Assembly: GCF_019492185.1 (NCBI RefSeq)
Contig: NZ_JAICCF010000001.1
Span: 1,364,001-1,428,000 of the forward strand
Direction: 5' to 3'
DNA: 64,000 bases
Source: Chitinophaga rhizophila
GTDB taxonomy: Bacteria > Bacteroidota > Bacteroidia > Chitinophagales > Chitinophagaceae
In this document: positions 52,793 through 62,275 of the stretch, in pieces
Layout of the letters: each line of letters opens with the position of its first letter
How positions within the stretch are numbered: the stretch's first letter is position 1
Made by a program: the position numbers and the translations under genes
Notes under the pieces: generated by a model
Seen by the model: only the letters and a program-made list of their open reading frames with translations
The model's database searches: none
Told to the model about the DNA's origin: nothing

Positions 52793-53878
52793 TTATCTCC
52801 TCCATTGAAAATAGAAACTACTACCCTCTCCCAGTTTTGAATCAACCCATACCTTGCCTCCCTGCGTCTCAACCAGTAATTTTAATATGTTCAGGCCTAT
52901 TCCTGTGCCTTTTTCGTCATCATTGTCTACCTTTTCAAATAATCTGAATATGCGCTCATTATCTTTTTCCTCTATTCCAGGCCCGTTATCCTTAACATAA
53001 AATTCATAGAAATCTCCGTCTGGTCTACTCCCGATTTCAATTTTTGTCCGATCCTTATCATTATATTTGATAGCATTACTCAAGAGATTCTGAAATACCT
53101 GTTGCAACTTCTGCCTGCTGGTATGGATTATCGGCAGCTCGCCCTCTATGGTTATTTCCACCTTGGGAGGTGGAAACAATAGTTTTATCAGCTGCTGCAA
53201 TAACTCATTCACGTCTACGTCCTCCTCCTTATGCCTGAACTGATGATCTCTGCTATAGTCCAGGATAGATGTTATCATGTCAGATAATTGAGAAGTAGCG
53301 TTAATAGCCATGTCAGTATACTCAGACAAAAACGCTGACTGGATAATTTCCTCTTCCTCTTTCATCAGCAATAATAAACCTGTAATTCCTGACAAAGGAG
53401 ATTTCAGGTCATGGGCTACCACATGCATAAACCGCTCCAGCTGACCATTGATCAGCTCTTTGTCTCTAAGTGCCTGCTTAAGTTCATGCTGATAAAAATA
53501 GAGTCGCTCAAATACATCTACCTTAGCACGGGTCACATTGATATCCAATGGTTTAGACAGGTAGTCAACTGCGCCTTTTTCAAATCCCTTTAAAACATAG
53601 TACTCCTCTTTGTTTATGGCTGTCACAAAGATGATAGAAATATCCCTTGTCTTCGGATTGGCTTTTAATAACCGCGCCACTTCAAATCCATCCATATCCG
53701 GCATCTGCACATCCAGCATGATCAACCCAATATCTTCATTCTTCAGTACCTGCTTCAGTGCATCATTCCCTGAGGTGGCCTGTAGAAACACCCTGTTATC
53801 CGCAAGCAGCATTTGCTCGAGAGACAGCAGGTTTTCCATCCGGTCATCCACCAGTAGAATAGTAAATTTCGTCATCAT
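52793..53878 (-). CDS. Soluble receiver-histidine kinase
   Basis: A 361-residue cytosolic protein with a receiver domain first: acidic pair at about 11-12 (VDDR), phospho-acceptor Asp56 (LIMLDVQMPDMDG), Thr/Ala in FVTA and Lys109 (LSKP). A helical linker leads to the dimerisation domain with His156 (VVAHDLKSPLSG) and the ATPase domain with NLLSNAIKYN, DNGPGI and GTGIGLNIL. No membrane or sensor domain, so its input must be a phosphoryl group on the receiver, probably from the hybrid kinase at 55.4-58.8 kb of the same cluster. Its kinase output may go to a stand-alone response regulator such as that at 59.2 kb; this is inference. Confidence 0.93.
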   Translation of the reverse strand: MMTKFTILLVDDRMENLLSLEQMLLADNRVFLQATSGNDALKQVLKNEDIGLIMLDVQMPDMDGFEVARLLKANPKTRDISIIFVTAINKEEYYVLKGFEKGAVDYLSKPLDINVTRAKVDVFERLYFYQHELKQALRDKELINGQLERFMHVVAHDLKSPLSGITGLLLLMKEEEEIIQSAFLSEYTDMAINATSQLSDMITSILDYSRDHQFRHKEEDVDVNELLQQLIKLLFPPPKVEITIEGELPIIHTSRQKLQQVFQNLLSNAIKYNDKDRTKIEIGSRPDGDFYEFYVKDNGPGIEEKDNERIFRLFEKVDNDDEKGTGIGLNILKLLVETQGGKVWVDSKLGEGSSFYFQWRR

Positions 53879-53907
53879 CCTTCTAAATTCTTTTAACGGC
53901 TATTTTG

Positions 53908-53919
53908 ACGTATATACGT
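53908..53919. repeat. 12-bp perfect palindrome ACGTATATACGT
   Basis: A perfect inverted repeat in the short gap between the REC-kinase and the CheB gene, followed by the related TGCGTATTTACG. It lies 30 bp upstream of the kinase start and could be an operator. Confidence 0.35.
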
Positions 53920-53931
53920 AGGGCTGCGTAT

Positions 53932-54492
53932 TTACGTTTCACCAATTATAAATTTTTTAATATCTTCTATGGATAATGGTTTCACAGCAGCACACATCTC
54001 CAATGCCGATTGTGGCATCGCTTCAAAGGCTGCTGTACGCGGGTCCTGTACAAGTCCGGTACCTCCGGCGGCTATAATCTGACAAAGCCCTTCGGCTCCG
54101 TCTTTATTAGCGCCACTCAGCAATATACCCAATGCCCGCTCACCGTATACATCGGCAATACTGCTAAATGTCATATCAATGGACGGACGACTATAATTCA
54201 CCAGCTCAGAATAATCAAGCATGAACGTTCTTTCCGTTTCTATCAGTAAATGATAATTCTGAGGTGCAAGATATATACAATGCTCCTTTACCGGCTCTTT
54301 ATCTTCCGGCTCTACAATTTTTCTCTTCGTAGACAACAGCCTTCCCATTTCACTCTGCACATTTCTAAGTCTATGTAATACAATCACAACAGGCGGTCTA
54401 AGCTGATGGGGTAACGAATCAAGGATGTCTGTCAGCACTGCCAGGCTGCCTGCAGATCCACCTATCGCTATTGCGTCAAATCTGTTATTCAT
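53932..54492 (-). CDS. cheB: Receiver-less CheB methylesterase/deamidase
   Basis: A 186-residue cytosolic enzyme removing methyl esters from glutamates of a target protein. Only the catalytic domain is present: Ser13 in GGSAGSL, the His of PPVVIVLHRLRN (about 40), and the Asp in LLSGANKDGAEGL. The N-terminal receiver domain that normally controls CheB by phosphorylation is missing, so activity must be regulated otherwise, perhaps by the other proteins of this cluster. There is no chemoreceptor (MCP), CheA or CheW gene in the window. The CheR gene lies 24 bp upstream. Methyl target is unknown; CheB-CheR pairs away from chemotaxis operons are common in Bacteroidota. Confidence 0.92.
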   Translation of the reverse strand: MNNRFDAIAIGGSAGSLAVLTDILDSLPHQLRPPVVIVLHRLRNVQSEMGRLLSTKRKIVEPEDKEPVKEHCIYLAPQNYHLLIETERTFMLDYSELVNYSRPSIDMTFSSIADVYGERALGILLSGANKDGAEGLCQIIAAGGTGLVQDPRTAAFEAMPQSALEMCAAVKPLSIEDIKKFIIGET

Positions 54493-54516
54493 AAACGGTG
54501 ATAATCATATAATCTG

Positions 54517-55347
54517 CTACTCCTTACGCCGGTATATTTTATGCTGCGCATGCACAACCTCGAACCTCGTGTGGATATCGGCAAATCGCATGGTCTCCTT
54601 TATTCCCATTCCCAGATATCCTCGGGGCGATAAACTGTCATAAAACAATTGCAGCACCGTATTCTGCAGATCCCTGTTAAAATAAATGAACACATTCCTG
54701 CAGCAGATCAGCTGAAACTCATTAAAAACCTTATCAGTTACCAGATTATGCTGAAAGAACACAATCTGCTGTCGTAGTTCCTTTTTGATAAGGACATTAT
54801 CATACCTGGCGGTATAATAATTAGAAAAGTCTGCCAACCCACCGGACTGAATATAGTTCTGTGTAAAGTCCTTCATGTTATCCAATGCCAGAATACCTGT
54901 CATCGCCTTATCCAGGTTTGACGGATTCAAATCAGTTGCATAGATCTTCGTCCTGCTTAACAGGCCTGCCTCATGCAAAAGAATAGCCATGGAAAACACT
55001 TCCTCTCCGGTAGAACAACCGGCATGCCATATTTTAATATTGGGGTATGCCGCCAGTTTAGGTAATACCTGCTCCCGCAAAGTCTTATAGAACAACGGAT
55101 CCCGGAACATTTCCGTCACATTCACGGTAATATACTGCACTAAACGTGCAAAGAAATCCTGGTCATTGACCAACCTGTGCTTCAGCTCAAAAACGGAAGT
55201 CAACCGCATATGTCCCATAAAACGGAGTAAACGCCGTTTGATAGAAGCCTGTGCATAACCGGTGAAATCATATCCGTACTGTAACCTGACAATGTTGATG
55301 ATGTCCAGGAAATCTACATTTGAGAGTTCCTCTTTCATAACAAACAA
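54517..55347 (-). CDS. cheR: CheR-type protein-glutamate methyltransferase
   Basis: A 276-residue cytosolic enzyme that methylates glutamates using SAM. The N-terminal helical domain (about 1-75: YDFTGYAQASIKRRLLRFM) is the receptor-contact part; the catalytic domain has WHAGCSTGEEVFSMAILL (motif I), ATDLNPSNLDKA and LICCRNVFIYFNRDLQ. No TPR or PAS addition. It pairs with the receiver-less CheB 24 bp downstream and follows the hybrid kinase by 6 bp. In the absence of a receptor gene the likely substrate is a sensor in this cluster, such as the CHASE3 or coiled-coil part of the hybrid kinase; untested. Confidence 0.93.
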   Translation of the reverse strand: MFVMKEELSNVDFLDIINIVRLQYGYDFTGYAQASIKRRLLRFMGHMRLTSVFELKHRLVNDQDFFARLVQYITVNVTEMFRDPLFYKTLREQVLPKLAAYPNIKIWHAGCSTGEEVFSMAILLHEAGLLSRTKIYATDLNPSNLDKAMTGILALDNMKDFTQNYIQSGGLADFSNYYTARYDNVLIKKELRQQIVFFQHNLVTDKVFNEFQLICCRNVFIYFNRDLQNTVLQLFYDSLSPRGYLGMGIKETMRFADIHTRFEVVHAQHKIYRRKE

Positions 55348-55353
55348 TAAGAT

Positions 55354-58300
55354 TTACACCATCCACACTCGCATTAGTGATAATAATTTGCTGCTTTCAA
55401 TAGGTTTAGCGATATAGTCGGAAGCGCCGGCCGCAATACATTTTTCCCTATCGCCGGCCATAGCCTTTGCGGTAAGCGCGATCACCGGTAGCGATTTATA
55501 ACGTGCAATTGCCCTGATTCTTCGCATGGCTTCATAACCATCCATCTCGGGCATCATAATATCCATCAGTACCAGCCGGATGTCAGCATGCTCTTCCAGC
55601 TTCTCCAATGCTTCCTTGCCATCTGCTGCGGTAATGACATCTATTCCCTGTTCCCCCAAAAGGGCGCTTAGAGAAAATACATTCCGCATGTCGTCATCTG
55701 CGAGCAATATCTTCTGTCCTGAAAGTGTATTTTCTGATGCCACTACTTCTCCATGCTGCTCCGGAGGCGTCTCCTGTAACTTATAAAGAAATAACTCCAG
55801 TTCATCCATCAGCCTATCTGTTGAAAACGTAGAATTTCTGACTATAGCTGCGGCATCTTTCTTAAGCTGTAATTCGTCTGCCTCGGAAATATCGTGATCG
55901 AGATATACAATAATAGGCATCCCTTTATTTGCTGCCAGCTGCCTGAGCATATGCATCTTCCGGATACTGTCCTGCATATCAATGCTGGCATCCAGTATCA
56001 CTGCGTCATAGCTCTTCTGCTGTAACTCCCTGCCTGCTTCTTCCATACTTCTTACCGGATGGTACTGCGTCTGTAAATGCCTTTCATCACTCATCGACTG
56101 CAACGACGGGTGATTCAGCAATACACCGTCCGATATCACCAGCACCTTCTTAAACCGTGCCTGCAGCTGCTCGCTGATATCACTGAAGACAGACTCTATA
56201 TCGGTTAGTTGCAACGGCTTCTGCGTATACCCCTCTGCGCTATCCCTGACCTGTAAAGAAAGCTCGCCAGCTGATATTACGTGAACAAGTATATGCTTCA
56301 GATCGTCATTACTCTTCAATATCTTCAGTATGCTATTACCATCGATAAGCGGCAAGCTCATGTCTAGCAGTATAGCTGCGGGCAGATACTTTCTCGCAAA
56401 GAATAGCCCGTCATTACCATTCTGAGCAACTATCGTTTTGTACCCTTTCTCCCTGGCAAAGTCACGCAGGATAGCTGCAAAGTTGTGATCATCTTCTATT
56501 ATCAGTACAAGCTTATCCTGCCTGCCCAACTGGTTCCTGTCATCCTCTACAGCCAACCGTGTCTCCGCTTGTGGAGAAGGTCTAATTACCGGCTCCTGGA
56601 CTGGCACGTCTTCTATAAGTTTAACCGGCTGTGCTTCTACTTCCGGTACACCCACATATCCTTCACCCCATATAACTACCGTAAATGTACTACCGACTCC
56701 TTCCTGGCTCTCCAGTCGTATCTCTCCTCCCAACCGCTTCATGAGCTCCTTGCTGATAGAAAGTCCAAGGCCGGTACCTCCATACTTCCGACTGGTAGAA
56801 CCGTCTGCCTGCCTGAACGCCTCAAAAATAAGCTGCTGCTTGTCTGCCGGAATACCTGTGCCCGTATCTTTCACGGCAATGTGTATACCGTCAGACTTAA
56901 CCATCCAGCGCAGACTCACGCTTCCATCTTTCGGCGTAAACTTAAACGCATTCGATAACAGGTTTTTAATTACCTGCTCCAGCCGCTGATGGTCTGTCTG
57001 GATCGTCTCCGGTACTCCGGGCTGAATCTCGGTAGAAAAACGTATACCTCTTTCTTCTGCTACCACCTGGAATAATTGTTCCAGGTCACTCACGATCTGC
57101 TTTACCGGTACCGCCTCTATCTGCATTTCCACTTTCCCTGCCTCTATCTTCGATAAGTCAAGGATGTCATTAATCAGCTTCAACAAGTCTGAACCTGACC
57201 GATGTATAATTCCGGCATATTCTACTTGCTTATGGCTCAGATTACGCTCCTTATTTTCTTCCAGTAACCGTGCCAGTATCAAAACACTGTTAAGCGGAGT
57301 CCGCAATTCATGAGACATATTTGCCAGAAACTCTGACTTATAACGGCTACTCTGCTCCAATTCCTCCGCCTTCTGTGACAACTGCTGGCGCGCAATCTCC
57401 AGGGCCTTATTCTGCACATTCATCTCGTCATTCACCTGGCGTAACTCTTCTTCCTGTACCCTAAGCTCCTCTTCTGAGGCCTGTAAGGTTTCTGACTGAC
57501 GGGTCAGCTCCTCATTAGACTGTCGTAGTTCTTCCTGTTGGGTCTCAAGTACCTCATTTTGTTCCTGTACCTTTTCCAGTAATTGCAGCACCCTTGTTTT
57601 GGCCTCAGCTGCATTTACAGCTACGGCTATTGCCTTGGCCGTAGTGTTCAGTAACTCAATTGTTCCCGGGTATATGTCCCCGAAGGTTACCAGTTCGATA
57701 AGGCCCATCAGATCTTCATTATGCCACAGCGGTACGCATATGATAGATCCCGGCTGGGCGTTTCCGCCTATTGTTTCAATATTCCAGTAAGTAGCCGGAA
57801 TACGCTCTATTATCGTAATTTCTTTCTTGCTAGCGGCATGCCCAGTTATACCTTCATGTAAGGCATACTCGGTTTTTACCTTCGATGGCAAGGCAATGCC
57901 TGCACATAACCGCAACACATTCTCCCGGTTGTCATACGCGTAAAACGCGGCCGCGGGTACTTTCAGATATGATACCATCACGTCCAGGCAGCGGTTGGCT
58001 AACACACGTGTTTCCAGGTCGCCGCTCAGGCTATTATTGATCTGCGAGACGCCTGTCAGCTGCCAGTTCCTTTCCGATGTCTGCTGATTCAACTCTTCCA
58101 GCTCCTTCAGCCGCCTCCTCAGTTCCTGCTGGATCTTCATCCTGCTGTTTAGCTCCCGGTATGAGACAATCATCAGCGTAACAGCGATCAATAGTATAAA
58201 GACAGTATTACTTATCAGCATAGTGATAGCCCTGCCAACTGACTCCTTATTTGAGGCTGTCCTGGTGATCAGTAACGCCCGCTCTTCTCCGATAATCTCG

Positions 58301-58764
58301 GTGATCTGGTTATGCACTGTATCGATAAACCGCCTCTCCTCCTGGATCACATTCAGCGGATTGCTAAACATGGCCGACGTATCGCTATGTAAAGCCTGCC
58401 AGTAATTCAATAAGGCAATCACCTGGTTCTCCAGCCTTCCCGCACGCCTGTATTGTGACGCATTATCTGCCACCTGCTTACGAAGATCCTGGGCTAAGGG
58501 AAGTATCTTCGGAGAGTTCTGATAATATGGCTGTAAGAACCTGCGCACACGCGTACTCCTGTAGGCAGCCCCCGCCGACTCAATCTCATAAACATAGCGG
58601 TTCAGCCGCTGTGCGGAGGTAATGACTTCATACGAATGCTCTACCCATTTACCCTCTGTACGCTGATGCGTAAAAGTGATATATGAAAAGATACCCCCCG
58701 CAGTTACACAAATAAGGGCAAGGGCAAAACCTATATACAGCCGAAGTTTCAAGGTATTTCTCAT
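55354..58764 (-). CDS. CHASE3-GAF hybrid histidine kinase with three receiver-type domains
   Basis: A 1136-residue inner-membrane sensor kinase. I start it at 58764 (MRNTLKLRLYIGFALAL); ten more upstream codons are possible. Order, counted on the longer frame: helix about 20-40, periplasmic CHASE3 (50-190), helix (195-215), GAF (about 255-400), long coiled coil (400-490), dimerisation domain with His505 (MSHELRTP), ATPase (610-720), first receiver (769-890, ILLDMSLPLIDG), a second receiver-like domain (892-1010) lacking the acidic pair and conserved Lys, and a third (1026-1146, LMDIMMPEMDG, AKPI). It leads the CheR-CheB-REC-kinase cluster and probably phosphorylates its neighbours. Confidence 0.94.
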   Translation of the reverse strand: MRNTLKLRLYIGFALALICVTAGGIFSYITFTHQRTEGKWVEHSYEVITSAQRLNRYVYEIESAGAAYRSTRVRRFLQPYYQNSPKILPLAQDLRKQVADNASQYRRAGRLENQVIALLNYWQALHSDTSAMFSNPLNVIQEERRFIDTVHNQITEIIGEERALLITRTASNKESVGRAITMLISNTVFILLIAVTLMIVSYRELNSRMKIQQELRRRLKELEELNQQTSERNWQLTGVSQINNSLSGDLETRVLANRCLDVMVSYLKVPAAAFYAYDNRENVLRLCAGIALPSKVKTEYALHEGITGHAASKKEITIIERIPATYWNIETIGGNAQPGSIICVPLWHNEDLMGLIELVTFGDIYPGTIELLNTTAKAIAVAVNAAEAKTRVLQLLEKVQEQNEVLETQQEELRQSNEELTRQSETLQASEEELRVQEEELRQVNDEMNVQNKALEIARQQLSQKAEELEQSSRYKSEFLANMSHELRTPLNSVLILARLLEENKERNLSHKQVEYAGIIHRSGSDLLKLINDILDLSKIEAGKVEMQIEAVPVKQIVSDLEQLFQVVAEERGIRFSTEIQPGVPETIQTDHQRLEQVIKNLLSNAFKFTPKDGSVSLRWMVKSDGIHIAVKDTGTGIPADKQQLIFEAFRQADGSTSRKYGGTGLGLSISKELMKRLGGEIRLESQEGVGSTFTVVIWGEGYVGVPEVEAQPVKLIEDVPVQEPVIRPSPQAETRLAVEDDRNQLGRQDKLVLIIEDDHNFAAILRDFAREKGYKTIVAQNGNDGLFFARKYLPAAILLDMSLPLIDGNSILKILKSNDDLKHILVHVISAGELSLQVRDSAEGYTQKPLQLTDIESVFSDISEQLQARFKKVLVISDGVLLNHPSLQSMSDERHLQTQYHPVRSMEEAGRELQQKSYDAVILDASIDMQDSIRKMHMLRQLAANKGMPIIVYLDHDISEADELQLKKDAAAIVRNSTFSTDRLMDELELFLYKLQETPPEQHGEVVASENTLSGQKILLADDDMRNVFSLSALLGEQGIDVITAADGKEALEKLEEHADIRLVLMDIMMPEMDGYEAMRRIRAIARYKSLPVIALTAKAMAGDREKCIAAGASDYIAKPIESSKLLSLMRVWMV

Positions 58765-59197
58765 ATAAAATAAAGTACAGTAGGATAATAACAATACGAC
58801 CTAACAAATATAGGAAATAGTCCTGTAGTCCCTATGCACCCGCAAACATAACAGCCGCCTGAGCCCCCGTCATATATTTCTGACGATAATATGGCCGTCT
58901 TAATGGCAGTCAACGTACCTTTGCTATAGCAGGAATCGCAACTGATACATTTAACAGGAACAATAAGTTATGATTATTCACAATGTATGATAAGTTGACA
59001 TTTTTCTCAATCCATTAAATCCCGGAACTGCAAATTTCAGTATATATAGGGATACCATTGAGACTATGAAAGAATACACTACTGTAAATGACAGATTACA
59101 GCCGCATCCTTTCACCTGAATACTGAAGTGAACTACCTTGAACTATGATACTGAAGGACACCATTCCTCAGTTCATCTATATACTAAAAGCCAATTT
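58765..59197. other. Divergent intergenic region, hybrid kinase / response regulator
   Basis: 433 bp. -7-type elements without good -33 partners occur on both strands: TATATTTG (minus, 58805-58812), 40 bp from the kinase start, and TACCTTTG (plus, 58917-58924). No gene; a TTG-started extension of the response regulator frame (from 59138) has no coding character. Confidence 0.4.
58805..58812 (-). promoter_or_regulatory. Probable -7 promoter element of the hybrid kinase gene
   Basis: On the minus strand the bases read TATATTTG, a full match to TAnnTTTG. No TTG is at the right distance. The start point would be near 58799, 35 nt before the start codon. Confidence 0.4.
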
Positions 59198-59581
59198 ATG
59201 AGTAACAGAATACTGCTCGTAGAAGACGATGAAGTAATGCCTAAAATCATGGAAAGGATACTTCATAAAGAAGAATATAAGATTGAGCATGTAACAAACG
59301 GAAAAGAAGCATTTCAACGTCTCGAAGACACCAACTACGATTATGACCTGATCATTACCGATATCATGATGCCGTATGCCAATGGCTTTGAAATCCTTAG
59401 CAAAGTAAAAACCAGGAAAGACGGTAAACCAATCCCGGTTATTATTGTTTCAAATGCAGGCAACGAAGAAATGATCCTTGAAGGATTTAAACTCGGCGCA
59501 GATGATTTTCTGAAAAAACCTGTCATTCCAGGCGAACTGCTCATTCGTGTGAAAAGACTGATTATGCAATACGCTAAATAA
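59198..59581 (+). CDS. Single-domain response regulator
   Basis: A 127-residue receiver domain with no output domain. Asp10 and Asp11 (VEDDEV), phospho-acceptor Asp55 (LIITDIMMPYANG), Ser85 (VIIVSNAG) and Lys106/107 (FLKKPVIPGE) are all in place, so it can be phosphorylated. I chose the ATG at 59198 (MSNRILLVEDDEV); the frame is open from a TTG 60 bp upstream. It is the first gene of a plus-strand unit with a HEAT protein and two glycosyltransferases and is divergent from the kinase cluster, so it is the obvious link from those kinases to the polysaccharide genes, acting by protein contact. Confidence 0.93.
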   Translation: MSNRILLVEDDEVMPKIMERILHKEEYKIEHVTNGKEAFQRLEDTNYDYDLIITDIMMPYANGFEILSKVKTRKDGKPIPVIIVSNAGNEEMILEGFKLGADDFLKKPVIPGELLIRVKRLIMQYAK

Positions 59582-59651
59582 CTGAACTTACTATATACCA
59601 GCTCACTGTTACTTCCTTTGTTGAACCTTTGATTAACTTGACCAGTCCTAT

Positions 59652-60779
59652 ATGGAATACAGTCTATATGATTTCAGAGGCGCCTCTCTGAATATTCAGA
59701 TCGCTATTATCTTTATTTTCATTGCGGTATCCTGCACTGTAATTGCCTACCTGTCTATCCTTACCGGCAGATACAAAGCGTACAAAAGGGAAAAGAAACT
59801 CGCCAACCTCAACCCGGTCATCGATAACCTGCTGATGGAGCATATCCTGCTCAACGACGAGCTGGCCAGCAATGTGCCAGCCGAACAGGTAGCCCTTCCT
59901 ATAGAAGTATTTCAACTGCCGGTATTTGAAAAAAAGTGGGCCCGTCAGGCACTGATAGACCGCCTGATTGAATATCGTAATAATGTCAGAGGCTCTATGG
60001 GTGAACAACTCAGAAACCTGTATATCCAACTCGAACTCGACAAGGACTCTCTCAGAAAAATGAAATCCCGTAAATGGGATAAAAAGGTACAGGCGCTGGC
60101 AGAACTCAGCAATATGAATATGTCTATTGCTGACGTAACCATCCTCCCGCTTACCAACAGCCGCAACCGTGAATTGCGCGCTGCTGCCCGCCATGCCTAT
60201 ATCAAACTCAGTAAGAACGAGCCATTTAAATTCTTCGACGTGGTAACTGAACCATTGCTGATGTGGGATCAGGTTGAACTGTTCAAGATCATTTCAACTA
60301 CCGAACACATCGCTATACCCAACTTCGCACAATGGATCACCTACTCCTCCAATAAAAGCATCGTATCCTTCTGCCTCAAACTGGTCGTTCACTATAACCA
60401 GGTCAGCGCTGTACCTGCTGTCGTAAGGTTACTGGATACCAAAGACCACTATCTGCGCGCCGACGCCATCAATTGTCTCGGCAAACTTAAGATAGAAGAT
60501 GTAGAAGAGAAATTACTACACATGTATAATAGTCAGCCGCTGAACTGCCGCCTGGAAATCCTGAAAGCCATCGGCCGGATCAACAGCGGCCGTAATGTTG
60601 ACTTCCTCCGCCAGGAATTTCTGCATGCCACCGACTTCGATGTGCGTAAACACGCTGCTAAGTCACTGATCAAAAATGAATGGGCGGCAAAAGGTCTTAT
60701 CCAGGAACTGATAGATACTGCTACGGCTGAAAACAAGCTGATCCTGAAACATAGCATGAACCCGTTAATCAAATTCTGA
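59652..60779 (+). CDS. Membrane-anchored HEAT-repeat protein
   Basis: A 375-residue protein with one N-terminal membrane helix (about 15-37, IAIIFIFIAVSCTVIAYLSI) and a basic cytosolic stretch (GRYKAYKREKK), so the solenoid faces the cytosol. The rest contains helical HEAT-like repeats: KWDKKVQALAELSNMNMSIA, NRELRAAARHAYIKLSKNEP, DHYLRADAINCLGKLKIEDV and TDFDVRKHAAKSLIKNEWAA. HEAT solenoids bind proteins; here the likely partners are the response regulator just upstream and the glycosyltransferases 8 bp downstream, making it a candidate adaptor between signal and synthase. Not known from any described polysaccharide system that I can name. Confidence 0.8.
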   Translation: MEYSLYDFRGASLNIQIAIIFIFIAVSCTVIAYLSILTGRYKAYKREKKLANLNPVIDNLLMEHILLNDELASNVPAEQVALPIEVFQLPVFEKKWARQALIDRLIEYRNNVRGSMGEQLRNLYIQLELDKDSLRKMKSRKWDKKVQALAELSNMNMSIADVTILPLTNSRNRELRAAARHAYIKLSKNEPFKFFDVVTEPLLMWDQVELFKIISTTEHIAIPNFAQWITYSSNKSIVSFCLKLVVHYNQVSAVPAVVRLLDTKDHYLRADAINCLGKLKIEDVEEKLLHMYNSQPLNCRLEILKAIGRINSGRNVDFLRQEFLHATDFDVRKHAAKSLIKNEWAAKGLIQELIDTATAENKLILKHSMNPLIKF

Positions 60780-60787
60780 TCGAGGAG

Positions 60788-62248
60788 ATGGAAAATAGTA
60801 TCTGGGAAACGATAGGAAGATTTTATGAAAGCACTGTTTTTATCTACGGTACAATACTGTTGATCACCTATGCTTTGCTGGCCGTGTTTTCAATGATCAC
60901 AGTGCGTGCCTATGCGCGGAAAGATAAGTTCAACCAGGAAAATATCCTGCTCAGCTCTCCGCTGGCTCCGGGCATCACAGTATTGGCTCCGGCGTTCAAC
61001 GAAGGACTGACCATCATCTTTAACGTTCGCTCCCTGCTTACCTTAAACTACCCCCGGTATGAGATCATTATTATTAATGATGGCAGTACTGATAATAGCC
61101 TCGAGCAGATGATAGATGAGTTTGAACTGGTACCTGTTGACTTTGCCTATAATGCCAAAATACAAACTAAACCTGTCAGAAAGGTCTTCAAATCTACCAA
61201 TCCGGCCTATGCCAAACTAATGGTTATTGATAAAGTGAATGGTAAAAGTAAAGCGGATGCCGTAAATGCCGGTATCAATGCTGCCCTTTACGATCACTTT
61301 GTATGTACCGACGTGGATTGCATCCTTGACAAAAACACCCTGCTCGAACTGATTAAGCCGGTGATGCAGGAAGAAAAAAAGCGGGTAATAGCTACCGGTG
61401 CTACGCTGCGTATCGCCAACTCCTGCGAATTTGACCAGGGTGTCATGACTCGTATGCGTCCTCCGCGGCAGTTACTACCCCGCTTTCAGGAAGTAGAGTA
61501 TATCCGTGCATTCGTACTGGGTAAAATGGGCTGGAGCCTGCTGAACTGTGTTCCTAATGTATCCGGTGGTCTTGGCCTCTTTGACAAAGAAATAGCCATT
61601 CGTTCCGGCGGCTATGACCATAGCTCCTTCGGTGAAGATATGGAGCTAATGACCCGTATGTGCCGCTACGCACATGATAACAAGATTGACTATGCTATCC
61701 GCTATATACCTAAAACCTTATGCTGGACAGAAGCGCCTGCTTCTGTAAGGATCTTCAACCGGCAGCGTACCCGCTGGGCCAGAGGACTTGCACAGCTGAT
61801 GTATGCACACTTCGGGATGTTCCTCAACCCCCGGTATGGCAGAATGGGACTGATCGTATTTCCCTATAACTTCTTCTTTGAACTGCTCGCGCCTATTGTG
61901 GAAATATCTGGTATCATTTACTATATAGTCATGGCTTGCCTGGGTCTCATCAACTGGCCGACGGCAATTCTGCTGCTCGTGTTTGTATACACCTACTCTG
62001 TCATGATTACAACCATCGCCATACTCTGGGATCAGCTGACTTTCAGGTACTATAAAACCTGGAAGGAAGTAGCTTTCCTCTGTACGACGCCTTTTATGGA
62101 GTTTTTCCTTTATCACCCGCTGATTGTAATATTCGCCCTCCGCGGCTATTATTACTTCCTTACGGGTAAAAAGAGCGCATGGGGTAATATGCAGCGACGA
62201 GGTTTCCAGACTACACAAAAGGCAGCTGCAACTGTTACTGCCAAGTAA
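60788..62248 (+). CDS. Processive family 2 glycosyltransferase, membrane synthase (first of two)
   Basis: A 486-residue inner-membrane polysaccharide synthase. One N-terminal helix (about 15-40), a cytosolic GT2 domain (ITVLAPAFNEGLTIIFNVRS, IIINDGSTDNS, FVCTDVDCIL, the GEDMEL acidic motif) with the processive-type RQRTRW, then about four helices (about 355-460, with YSVMITTIAILWDQLTFRYY between them). The layout is that of PgaC/hyaluronan/cellulose-type synthases. No PilZ domain, so c-di-GMP control is not visible. It lies 8 bp after the HEAT gene and 27 bp ahead of a close paralogue. The product sugar, perhaps N-acetylglucosamine or another hexose, cannot be read. Confidence 0.92.
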   Translation: MENSIWETIGRFYESTVFIYGTILLITYALLAVFSMITVRAYARKDKFNQENILLSSPLAPGITVLAPAFNEGLTIIFNVRSLLTLNYPRYEIIIINDGSTDNSLEQMIDEFELVPVDFAYNAKIQTKPVRKVFKSTNPAYAKLMVIDKVNGKSKADAVNAGINAALYDHFVCTDVDCILDKNTLLELIKPVMQEEKKRVIATGATLRIANSCEFDQGVMTRMRPPRQLLPRFQEVEYIRAFVLGKMGWSLLNCVPNVSGGLGLFDKEIAIRSGGYDHSSFGEDMELMTRMCRYAHDNKIDYAIRYIPKTLCWTEAPASVRIFNRQRTRWARGLAQLMYAHFGMFLNPRYGRMGLIVFPYNFFFELLAPIVEISGIIYYIVMACLGLINWPTAILLLVFVYTYSVMITTIAILWDQLTFRYYKTWKEVAFLCTTPFMEFFLYHPLIVIFALRGYYYFLTGKKSAWGNMQRRGFQTTQKAAATVTAK

Positions 62249-62275
62249 TCATAATATAAAACCAAGCACGATACT

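Noticed and set aside
59138..59197. TTG-started extension of the response regulator
   Set aside because: Twenty residues without family match ahead of the canonical receiver start MSNRILLVEDD.
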